32,500 nt of DNA. It comes from Chrysomallon squamiferum. Lineage: Eukaryota > Mollusca > Gastropoda > Neomphalida > Peltospiridae. The notes beneath the pieces were generated by a model that saw only the letters and a list, made by a program, of their open reading frames with translations, was not told the origin of the DNA and ran no database searches. Where the stretch lies: assembly GCA_012295275.1 (NCBI GenBank), contig CM022666.1, positions 16,134,272-16,166,771 of the forward strand. Reading direction: 5' to 3'. Below, piece by piece: positions 10,917 to 20,488 of this stretch; the stretch's first letter is position 1; the number at the start of each line of letters is the position of its first letter. The position numbers were made by a program, and so were the translations under genes.

Positions 10917-11933
10917 TCACAGCTGAAACGCCGAGACAGGCGTTCTTTTGTAGAAACTGTGGATGTTGTTACTTCTCTTGTCGTCTCTGACGCCGTCGTC
11001 TACGTCTTCCATATTTAGAGACTCGTCCGCGTTTGAGCCCTTCTCCTCGTCCTCGCGTTTGTAAAAGCCGCTAACCTCAGCTGGGCCTCTTTTGTAAAAG
11101 CCGTATACCTCGCCCGGGCCTCTTTTGTAAAATCCGTTTAAATCGCCCGGACTTCTTTTGTAGAAACTGTTGACGCCGCTAGGAGGAGACCTTTTGTAGA
11201 AGCTGGCGACGTCTCCATGGTTACGCTTGTAAAAGCTGCTCACGTCTTGAAGGCCTCGTTTGTAGAAGCTGTTCTGTTCCCCTGGCCACCGTTTGTAGAA
11301 GCTGCTGAGATTGTCCAGCGCGCGTTTGTAAAAACTGCTGACAGGCTGAGCAGGACTCCTCTTATAGAAACTGTTCACGTCGTCAGAGAATCGTTTGTAG
11401 AAACTATTCAGGCCACGTTTGTAAAAACTGCTGACGTCATTACCTCCACGTTTGTAGAAACTGCTGACGTCATTGAAGTCCACGTTTGTAGAAACTGCTG
11501 ACGTCGTTACCTCCACGTTTGTAGAAACTGCTGACGTCATTCAGTCCACGTTTGTAAAAGCTGTTCACGTCTTTAACTCCACGTTTGTAGAAACTGCTGA
11601 CGTCATTCAGTCCACGTTTGTAAAAGCTGCTCGAACCGTCGTTTCTTCGTTTGTAAAAGCTTTGCAGGTCTCCTGGGCCCCGCTTGTAAAAACTGTTAAC
11701 TCCTCTTTTGTAGAAGGAGTTCACGTCTCCTGCACGTTTGTAGAAGCTGCTGACGTCACGCTTGTAGAAACTATTTAAGTCTTCGACGCTGCGTTTGTAA
11801 ACATGGTCGTCCTGGGAAACATAGTTCTCCGTGACGTCCCTCTTGTAGAAGTTTTTGAGACTGTTGCCAAGTCGACGCTTGTAAAAAGAACTCAGACCGT
11901 CGCGTGATTTCTTCTTCAGTTCGTGATAGGGAA
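10917..11933 (-). CDS. Exon 5 (3' terminal): tandem FY-Lys-Arg neuropeptide array, split by a one-base frameshift
   Basis: The exon starts after the TTTCAG acceptor (11935-11934) with a phase-1 split codon. After a basic linker (PYHELKKKSRD) come 27 short units each ending in Lys-Arg: 22 end SFY-KR, three GFY-KR (copies 24-26), one NFY-KR (copy 2) and one HVY-KR (copy 3). The commonest form is GLNDVSSFY or GGNDVSSFY. Predicted mature peptides are about 6-16 residues, mostly 6-10, with a free C-terminal Tyr; no Gly precedes KR, so amidation is not expected. An acidic spacer of about 25 residues ending DDKR separates copies 26 and 27, and the tail is TPVSAFQL-stop. The upstream frame ends at TGA 11472-11470 after copy 13; the remaining 14 copies lie in the +1 frame. 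I do not recognise this family. The free C-terminus argues against the amidated FMRFamide, luqin and tachykinin types. Confidence 0.85.
11470..11480 (-). other. One-base insertion causing the frameshift in the peptide array
   Basis: Sibling repeats read GGACTGAATGAC on the coding strand, whereas this copy reads GGACTTCAATGAC, one base longer, creating TGA. Exon length gives the same answer: 1017 nt minus the 2-nt split codon leaves one base over a multiple of three. Downstream copies keep clean codons, KR sites and a natural stop in the shifted frame. Confidence 0.85.
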
Positions 11934-12059
11934 CTGAAATTTATAAAATTCAAAATTTGTAACAAACAGAATACAAATGTGTAAACTAAGAAATTTAAGT
12001 TTGGCTAATGTTGATAACTGGGAAAATATTTATTGCATAACGTTATGTACACAATTTGC

Positions 12060-12131
12060 TACATACATACATACATACATACATACATACATACATACAT
12101 ACATACATACATACATACATACATACATACA

Positions 12132-12162
<31 letters not shown>

Positions 12163-12375
12163 CTATCTATCCATATACACACACACACACTCACATACAC
12201 ACACACATATATAGGCACTTATATGCATACATACATATATACACACATACATACATACACACATACATACATACATACACACATACATACTTACTCACAC
12301 TCATACATACATACACATACATACATACACACATACATACATTTATATATACATACATTCATAAAAATATATACA
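12060..12375. repeat. (CATA)n passing into CACA/CATA compound microsatellite
   Basis: About 100 bp of perfect CATA, then degenerate CACACATA units, inside intron 4. The long Tyr/Ile/His/Thr frames here come from the repeat. Confidence 0.95.
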
Positions 12376-12454
12376 TACTTTGTGTATAAAGGATATGTCT
12401 GAATTAGTTATGAAGTGTTATCCTGTGTATAACTGTGTGTATGTGCATGTTTAA

Positions 12455-12520
12455 GTCTGTCTGTCTGTCTGACTGTCTGTCTGTCTGTCTGTCTGACTGT
12501 CTGTGTGTGTGTCTGCTTGT
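12455..12520. repeat. (TCTG)n microsatellite
   Basis: TCTG units with two GACTG interruptions, ending in a short GT run. Confidence 0.9.
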
Positions 12521-14478
12521 TACAAGTTATTCTTCACTGATTAACCTGTAAAATGCCTCACAACAATAACGTTTACTTTCCTCGTATGTCAAGTGATGCT
12601 TCGCTCATATGTCAAGATGTTCGCTAGTTTTCTAATTACAGAACTTTTCACTAGAAAATAGCTCGACATCTCCTAGAGCTCGCTCACTATTAGCGAACAA
12701 TAAAATAATCACAATATGACAAATCAGTCACAAATATCCCGACCTACTGTCAGAGTCTGTGTATGGTTAAGATATTAGCGAGTATGACTTTAAGATATTA
12801 CCCACCTTGACTTATTTAACGTGACAAGCAAAAGTCAGTGACTGGTGAGTGAATCATGCATGGTGCTGTGTTCGTGTCAGAGATGCCGTGCATACATAAA
12901 AGAAATCTTGCTGATGATGTAAAAGAAATGTGGTGTGTTTATTCAGAAGACTGTAAGTTTCTGACGTCACATAGCAAACGATCGAAAATTAATTAGTGAC
13001 ACTGAACAAACAACATTATTAAATGTTGTTGTGTTTTATTCTTCTTCTTTAATTTTTTTTTTTTTTTTTTTAACCCACATAGTTAAGATGTGTTGATATA
13101 ATACCGACTAACTTCAGCATTTTGTAGTCTAGATTTGAAAAACATATAATTTACTTCGAAACGATACAAGACGAAACCGATGCAGTCACGCCAGAGCAGA
13201 CAGCAAAACGAAATATTTTAATTAAGCCTTCCCATGGGCGCCAAATACGCACATTGCTGCATTTGTTAAACCAGTCACGCACTACTGGCTGGAACGGGAA
13301 ATAATTGGATGGAAGGATGTTAGAGAACTGATTCTGCGACCGTGCACATCTCTGAACTAGTGATTTGAATTACCGCTCACGTCACTAGTAACCCAGAGAC
13401 GAGTAAGACAGATTTTAGTAACCATCATAATCACCTAATAACAAATACTGAGAACTGAAATTTTACTGTCGAGAGATATTCTCTTGCGTAATTCAGGAGC
13501 AGATCTATTGTGATGATAAGAGGTTGTTTTTTTTCAACCAGCTGATTTGTTAGTGAGGTTGTAACATGATAGGCGGCAGAGTCTAGGGAAGATCTGTGAC
13601 GTTTGCAAAGGGGGAGGGGGTCTCAAGTAGGAGATTTTTTTTAAATGTTTTTGTTTAATGAAAAATTCGTAAAATGTTACATGATGAAGATCAGTGCGAC
13701 ACTTGTAATTGTTTTACGACATTTGAAAGACATCGCCACAGCTCAAACGTCGCTCTGGGTATTACAGCAGGAACGAGAACTCTTCACTTTCCTTTGAATG
13801 TACGCTTTAGCCTCGAGGTTTAGAGAAATAAAGGAAATAAAATAATTAATTTTAAAAATTAATGCTTGTTATGTCACGGTAATTCAGTTTTTGTCTCATT
13901 ATGATGCCTTTTTCGTTTGTTGCAGCGTTTTTGATGATTTTTTTTTTTTAAATTTATTTATTGATTTTTTAATCCTTTAATTGCTCTAGAAACTGTCATT
14001 AGTAATATAATTTCATGTTATCATGCAGATTATTAGTATTTTAAAACATTTTGTTTCAAGAATTTAAAATTCTCCTGATACCGAACAAATATGATTATTC
14101 TTAGTGATGAAGAATCGTTATGTTTTCATTCATAAATGCATTCATATTCTCTATTCACTCATTTATAAACTCATATTTTTTATTCATGCATTTATTTATT
14201 ATTCACTTTCTTTATTCATATATTTATTCATTCATCTTTTCCTTATCTATTCTTTCTTTCACTCATCAATAAATATGAATTCCTTCATTTCATTCATTCA
14301 TGTACACACACACACACACTCACACACATCTATATATTCATGCCTTAATTTCCTTCTTTCTTTTACTTATTCATAGTTATGTTGGGTTTTTTTGGTTGGT
14401 TTTTTTCATCCCATTTTTTCAACATTATTTCTGCAGTTCATTAATTTGTTCTTTCATTTCTTTATTTATTAAATTAGA

Positions 14479-14587
<109 letters not shown>

Positions 14588-14588
14588 C

Positions 14589-14703
14589 CTGCACAGAATT
14601 CTTCTTCCAGTCCCACTCTGTTTGCTAATTCCCCTTTGTTCTTCCAGGTCACCCACACAAACGCCTCACCCCCAAGTTCACCCTGAGAGCAACGACACTG
14701 GAT
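14589..14703 (-). CDS. Exon 4: second half of the Cys-rich module
   Basis: Bounded by TTTTTCAG before the exon and GTAAAT after it. Its 115 nt give 38 codons plus one base. It begins IQCRCSQGEL, continues through FVWVTWKNKGELANRVGLEEE and ends FCA plus a split Val codon. It carries three cysteines (CxC and a late C), the last of ten in the module. The composition is coding-like and non-repetitive and contrasts sharply with the adjacent GA tract. The splice to exon 5 puts VPYHELKKK directly after FCA. Another acceptor for this donor cannot be ruled out, but no better one was seen. Confidence 0.75.
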
Positions 14704-14911
14704 CTGAAAAATTGGAGAGAAAGAAAAAAATGACAGAAAAAAAAAATATAAATATTAACAAAATAGTATTGATTAAATATTAATACGATAATCTTGATGA
14801 AAAAAAACATTCAGTTTTCCGATTAAGAATCACTGAAGTTATCGTTCGGTCGTATGTTGTATCAGAGTTATGTCCCGTGAATGGTATTTGATTAGAGTTA
14901 TCGTTCCTCAC
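14704..14911 (-). other. Intron 3 (208 bp)
   Basis: Short phase-0 intron, GTGAGG...TTTTTCAG, AT-rich. It is far smaller than the other introns. Confidence 0.75.
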
Positions 14912-15011
14912 CTCTTTGAATTTGCGGTTGTCCTCTTTGATGATCATCTTGGTTGCTGCCTCTTCTGCTTCACACATTGGTAATTCTGAGACCGGTCTGC
15001 ACATCCCGTAC
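14912..15011 (-). CDS. Exon 3: middle of the Cys-rich module
   Basis: CACTTCAG precedes and GTGAGG follows. Its 100 nt are one base completing a Trp codon with exon 2, then 33 codons: YGMCRPVSELPMCEAEEAA, then TKMIIKEDNRKFKE. It supplies cysteines 6 and 7 of the module (spacing x8) and a charged helix-like stretch. The frame stays open into the intron by chance, but the GAG/GTGAGG donor matches the phase of exon 4 exactly. Confidence 0.8.
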
Positions 15012-16214
15012 CTGAAGTGTAGAAATAAAGTTTTCCTTAAATACTCTCATTCATATATCTACACTGGTTCCATCTTAAATATTTCAATTTATTCACTGAT
15101 CCATTCTTTCCTTTGTTCATTAATTCGTTTATTTGTATTAGGTCGTAGGGCTACGTTTTATTTCCTCATTCCTTCCATTCGTTTATCTATTCACTCGAAC
15201 ATTCATGTTTTTATCATTCATTCGTTCATTGGCGTTCTGTTCAATTTTTTCATTCATTCACGCACCGACTGTTTTTTTTTTTTTCTTTTTCCTCCGTGCT
15301 TTGTTTTATTTGTTCCGCAATTATTTGCCTCTTTTGTTATTTCGTCCCTTCATTATTTTGATTTCCTAAGAGACGGACGCAGACGATCAGAAAAGAAAAT
15401 GGACGAAAAGTAAAAAAAAAAAAAAATGTACAAGAATCATTTTCCTTTCTTTCGTAAGGAGTTAAAAATCTTTCAGCTTATCCCTAAAGATAAACACGTA
15501 ATTAAATACACGAAATAAGAAATCTATAAACAGAAAAGAGAAGAAAGTCTGTTTGCTGTATTGAAATATAAAAATATAAAGTTTTCAACTGATTGTGAAA
15601 TTATCTTGGGCAGATTCTTCAATCAGACATCAGTTTACGTTGTTCAGATCAAATTAAGTAAAGAAATTCGTTAGTGGAAGTCAGACTTGCAATGAAGTTC
15701 CGTCGATTCCCCGATTCTTAACTCATTCATCCACAGATATCCTTTTCATTCATCAGCTCTTCCACATTCATTCAGTCCTCAGATCGTTCAATTATTATTC
15801 ATGTATCCGAATGCATTATTCTAAAACGATATTTTGATCTGAATATTTTTATTTAACACACAGAAAATGAGATAATGCGGATTCCTGTGATGTCAGGACA
15901 TCAAACATATTCACAGTTTATTTCTGTTTTGTGAAAATAACTACAAACCGTTTTCTGATAACCTTTATTCGATGGCTATAAATTAAATAAAATTAAAATA
16001 ACAGTGACACACTCAAGACACTTTATGGTAAACGCTCAAAACAGAAGGGGAGACGTTTACACGAAACTGGGATGACTGAAGAACTGAGGAACGCGAGTAA
16101 GTTACGCGTGCTGGCCTAACTGAACACGAGAGCAAACAATCAGTCGATGACGAGCTTCAGCGAGATGAAAACGTAGTGCACCAGAGGCTTTATCTTCTAT
16201 CCCTACAAAGGAAA

Positions 16215-16780
16215 CCGGTGGCGACATCTAGAGGACCTTACTGAAAGCTTTCAGTGAAGACGCAACCAAGTGAACACGATTTATAGTGTTACTTCCGGCA
16301 AATGACAAAATGGCTGCCTGTTTTCTTTCTTGCGTTGACGATCAAGACCATAAATCCATTATATGCAAATCTGGAGTCATCGGCCGTAAAAACACAAGAG
16401 CGATCTGTTATAGGTAGGTCAGTGTTGCGAGAAACAAGCAGATTTCTCGAGCACGGCTCTGCCGTAGTAGTTACTATGACGTCGTGCTGTATAAAGCCTT
16501 TAACAACCCCATGATTGAGTGCAGCCCACATTTGACAATACATTGCTGGTGATTAATTCGAACTTGACTACCCAGCTTTGATGGGTTTTCTAGTGGAAAG
16601 GAAGACTGGCTATTGATGTTGAGATTGGCAGCAGTCGGCTCGTGTTACTGAGTACGGCCCGCAATAAAAGAGGACAGAATAGACGAGGACGTTTTGTCTT
16701 GGGTTCGTGTCGCTGTGTTAAGATGACATCTGTCAAATAAAGGGGCGGGCAGAGGCTAAAAGAGATCTTTTCTCACAGAG
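16215..16780 (+). promoter_or_regulatory. Promoter-like patch on the opposite strand inside intron 2
   Basis: Non-repetitive DNA, richer in GC than its surroundings. ACTTCCGGC (ETS-type) at about 16291-16299 is followed closely by AAAATGGCTGCC (YY1-like, also a good initiation context) at about 16307-16318. A frame from ATG 16310 stays open to a possible donor ATAG/GTAGGT at 16413/16414, about 34 codons of unrecognised protein; a second frame from ATG 16302 gives 70 codons. CAATAAAAG near 16662 could serve as a poly(A) signal. This may be a small nested gene, an antisense promoter or an old mobile-element fragment. Confidence 0.3.
16240..16255. repeat. Perfect 16-bp palindrome ACTGAAAGCTTTCAGT
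   Basis: Exact self-complementary 16-mer just upstream of the ETS/YY1-like motifs in the intron 2 patch. Confidence 0.8.
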
Positions 16781-16935
16781 ACTGCTGTAGTGTACTATAA
16801 CTGTATATGTATTTTTTTACTGTTTATGAGAAGGTGAAGATAAACCATTACTTGTTGCTTTTCTGTTATAGAAACTCATGGAGTAGGTGTGATTGTTTTC
16901 CTCATTCAGATTTTATTAATAACGAAACAGTAAAT

Positions 16936-16937
<2 letters not shown>

Positions 16938-17028
<91 letters not shown>
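16938..17028. repeat. (GA)n microsatellite
   Basis: About 91 bp of pure GA in intron 2; CT on the coding strand of the precursor gene. Confidence 0.95.
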
Positions 17029-17029
<1 letters not shown>

Positions 17030-17136
17030 TGCATAAATGTATGTCATGATAAAGGTTACATGCAAGTTTTCTTTTTTTGCCCCAATTCATGATTAATAAA
17101 TGTTGATGTCAAATAAAGTAGGCCAGTATTGTTACT

Positions 17137-17298
17137 ATCATCATCATCATCATCATCACCATCATCAGTAGTAGTAGTAGTAGAAGAAGTAGCAGCAGCA
17201 CCACTAGTAATAGTATTAGCAGTACTACTAGGTAGTAATATTAATAATAGTAGTAGAAGTAGTATTAGAAATCGCGGTAGTAGTAGTATGAGTAGAAA

Positions 17299-17332
<34 letters not shown>

Positions 17333-17345
17333 AGTAGTAGCCAGT
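17137..17345. repeat. CAT / TAG trinucleotide block
   Basis: TCA units followed by degenerate TAG, CAG and CGT triplets. Open frames here are Ser- or Leu-rich repeat artefacts. Confidence 0.85.
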
Positions 17346-18348
17346 AGCAGTAGCTGTAGAACCATAGCCAGTTGTTCATAGATTTATGTCATGGGTTTTC
17401 ATAATACACAAACAGTCAAAGAAATAATAATAATAAACCCGATAAACTTGTTTATATAGTGTTTTGCATATTACGTAAAAGGTAATTTTGATAACGTTAA
17501 TTACGTCATTGCTGTGTCAGTTTGTAACAACAGATCTAATTGGCTATTCCCGAGAGCCTCGTACTGATAGCTGTTGTTTAACTGTAGCTAATTGGTCTTT
17601 GCAAAACACAATACATGACTTGAAATACTGATATATTTAATGGTAGGGTTTTGTTGTTTTACCTTGAGCATGGCAGTTTATTGATGTAGTTACGTAATTA
17701 CATTTTATTACACGAAAATAACGTGTTTATAATTGTTTTTCTTTGACATGTAGCTATTTAGTGGTTTTATTTTGAGCGTCTCAACGTAAACATAATACTT
17801 CTTGCGTATTTTATTTAATTGTTAAACTACCTGACCTTTCGAATTTCTTATTTACTTGCAGTTAATTTATTAGTAATATGCACTGCTGTTAAACTTGTAA
17901 TAAATTAACAAACACATACAATACTAATACTAATACTAATATCAGCAACAACAACAATAATAATTAAATAAATAAAGTATAAAAATAAATAAAAACAATA
18001 TTAAAAAAAATACCGAGTAATAATCTATTTGAAATTTTTAAACTAAGTTAATGAAAAAAAAAAGAAAAAAATTAAAGCGAAAAATAAAACAAAATGAAAA
18101 GAAAATAAGAATAAAAAAAAGAAATGATAAGAAAAGAAAGCAACAGCAACGACAAGATATGATTTACCCAAAATTATTATCAGATATTTAACAGTAAAAC
18201 CTTTTATCAGTGTTTAGTTAATAAATAAAAGATGGAAGGAAAGAAAGAAACCAGAAATAAATATGTTTTGCGAGATCTTTTTGATGTTTTTTGTTTCTTT
18301 CTTTCAACTGTTTATTTATTTATTTATTACTTTATAAATAGCGATTTT

Positions 18349-18349
<1 letters not shown>

Positions 18350-18414
<65 letters not shown>
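18350..18414. repeat. (AAT)n microsatellite
   Basis: About 21 perfect AAT units. Confidence 0.95.
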
Positions 18415-19599
18415 TGTTTATCTTTCCTTCTTTCTTTGTTTTTTTTCTTTCTATCTTTTCTTTTAATTAATCATGAATCAGTAAATGGAAATATTTATCT
18501 ACAAAAACTCTTTCTATCTGTCTGTCTCTCTATCTATCTATCTATATCTATATCTATCAATCTGTTTTTTAACTGATTTTATTCATTATATCAATCAAAG
18601 AAAAAAAAAAAAAAAAAAATCAATAAAAGTGCACCCGCACATTGATTTCGTAACATCGTAACAGCTCGTGCACAGCTTTCTGTTACAGTCCACTATCACA
18701 TATTACGACTTAACGCAAAGATATCGGAGTAAAATTGTTTATGCGTTTACAATTGGATTACAGGGATCTGGGAGCTTTTTCTATCGCACCGCGATGACTT
18801 GAATACTTTTGGAAAGCGGCTGTAACGTAAACATCTGTAACACGGTGAATTTGCGACAGGTTGAAAAGTTCACTGATAAAATTGGATGACGCCTCGCCTG
18901 CTTGAATCACCCGCTCGAGCCAACTGCTCATTAGATTACGCTGCAAACACAGACGTTTCTTTCCACCAACAAAAACAAACATTGTTCTCGCTTTGACGCA
19001 ACCTGCTGTAAAACCAGCCACACCACTCCCTCGCTTCTTTCTCTGGGCCTCATTTCTGTCTCTGAGTCTTTTCACGCCACTCCGTCCGTCCATCCATAAA
19101 GATGTCAACCAGGTTTCCCATCTATCGATCTGTCTATCATGTGTGTTTGTCTGTCTATCCGTCTGTCTTCTATCTCCCTCTATCCGCCTACACATCTATC
19201 TACTTATCTGCCTGTCTGTATGCATGTCTGTCTGTCTGCCTACTTCATTTAAAAAAATACTTAGACAACAGCCTTTTCTAAAGTTAATTCTTAACTATCA
19301 ACCTTCCATCTATCACACAGTTTACCTGGACATCACTTCAAACACTTAAAACACCATCTGATAGGAAACACAGCTACGTAATCCATGCAGTTAATGTTGA
19401 CATAGCTGTAACAGAGACTCCTTACTGAATCTGTATGTGAAACATCATCATCACAACCATGCAACCACGACAACCATACAACAGCCTCAATCATGTACAA
19501 CCTTCACAACCAGTTGAACCAAAGGACTACCGCTAACTTTACAATGTTAAAGAAATTTATTATAACTCCTTCTGTAAACTGTTTATTCATCATCCGCCC

Positions 19600-20038
19600 A
19601 ACCATACAACCATCCTATCTTCACAACCATACAACCATCCCTATCTTCACAACCATGCAACCATCCCTATCTTCACAACAATACAACCATCTCTATCTTC
19701 ACAACCATACAACCATCCCTATCTTCACAACCATACAACCATCCCTATCTTCACAACAATCACAACCATACAACCATCTCTATCTTCACAACCATACAAT
19801 CATCCTATCTTCACAACCATACAACCATCCCTATCTTCACAACAATACAACCATCTCTATCTTCACAACCATACAACCATCCTATCTTCACAACCATACA
19901 ATCATCCCTATCTTCAATACAAATCCCATTTTCACAACAATACAACCATTACTTCACAATCAACCCAATCAATCTTCACAACCATACAACCATCCTATCT
20001 TCACAACCATACAACCATCCTATCTTCACAACCATTAC
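19600..20038. repeat. ~26-bp minisatellite (VNTR), about 17 units
   Basis: The unit is close to CTTCACAACCATACAACC plus ATCCCTAT, with 25-bp variants (ATCCTAT), ACAATACAACC variants and some broken units near 19910-19975. The array ends about 54 bp from the exon 2 donor. Three 26-bp units make 78 bp (26 codons), which creates a long spurious plus-strand frame rich in H, N, T, I, P and S. Confidence 0.9.
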
Positions 20039-20091
20039 AGCCCAACAACCATGCAACAATCTGAGAGTATAAAATAATTTTAAAAACTAAC

Positions 20092-20255
20092 CAGAGCTCG
20101 TCTGTAACTTGAAGGGCGTTGTCGCCTGGTTCGGACGGACACACGTTGTCTCCCGTACACGTGCACACAGCGGTGGACGTCGTGCCGTTCGTTTCAGACG
20201 TCGTTATAGCTGAACAGACCGCTCTGTCTGTGGGACATTCCGGCAGAAAAGAAGC
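20092..20255 (-). CDS. Exon 2: first half of the Cys-rich module
   Basis: The acceptor TTCTCTCTTTTGTGTTTTTTAAAAG precedes GCT and the donor CTCTG/GTTAGT ends the exon. Its 164 nt give 54 codons plus two bases that complete Trp with exon 3. It begins ASFLPECPTDRAVC, then a Thr/Ser-rich loop containing an NGT sequon, then AVCTCTGDNVCPSEPGDNALQ, then VTDEL. Five cysteines with spacing C-x6-C-x16-C-x-C-x5-C. Phase 0 at the start matches exon 1. The exon is strikingly GC-rich against its AT-rich flanks, as expected of coding sequence. Confidence 0.8.
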
Positions 20256-20374
20256 CTTTTAAAAAACACAAAAGAGAGAAAACAGTTGTAGAATTAGTTT
20301 ACGTGTAAAACAGGGCACATTTTTATGTTTTAAATAAATAAATAAATAATAATAACAATAAAAGTAAATAAACA

Positions 20375-20488
<114 letters not shown>

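Larger units (their letters stand above)
15012..20091 (-). other. Intron 2 (~5.1 kb)
   Basis: Donor GTTAGT, acceptor CACTTCAG. Contents: the ~26-bp VNTR next to the donor (19600-20038), TCTG/TATC-rich DNA (about 18510-18560 and 19085-19250), AAT, TAG/CAT and GA tracts, and a more complex, GC-richer patch at about 15990-16780 described separately. No further exon of the precursor was identified. Confidence 0.7.

Noticed and set aside
11217-11778. Plus-strand frames rich in FVETAD-like repeats
   Set aside because: Antisense readings of the peptide array. The minus frame has the KR sites, the exon acceptor and the consistent C-terminus.
11771-11965. Minus-strand 64-residue frame overlapping the start of exon 5
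   Set aside because: Alternative frame through the acceptor. The correct frame continues the FY-KR array and matches the phase of exon 4.
12060-12375. CRISPR-like or satellite array
   Set aside because: A simple CATA microsatellite with no spacers, in animal DNA.
18758-19195. Minus-strand frame of 145 residues
   Set aside because: The N-terminal half is a TCTG/TATC repeat reading. The rest is unrecognised, with no splice or codon evidence; it lies in intron 2.
19493-20077. Plus-strand frame of 194 residues with a repeating HNHTTIPIFTT-like pattern
   Set aside because: Produced by the 26-bp VNTR, which is out of step with codons and only closes on itself every 78 bp.
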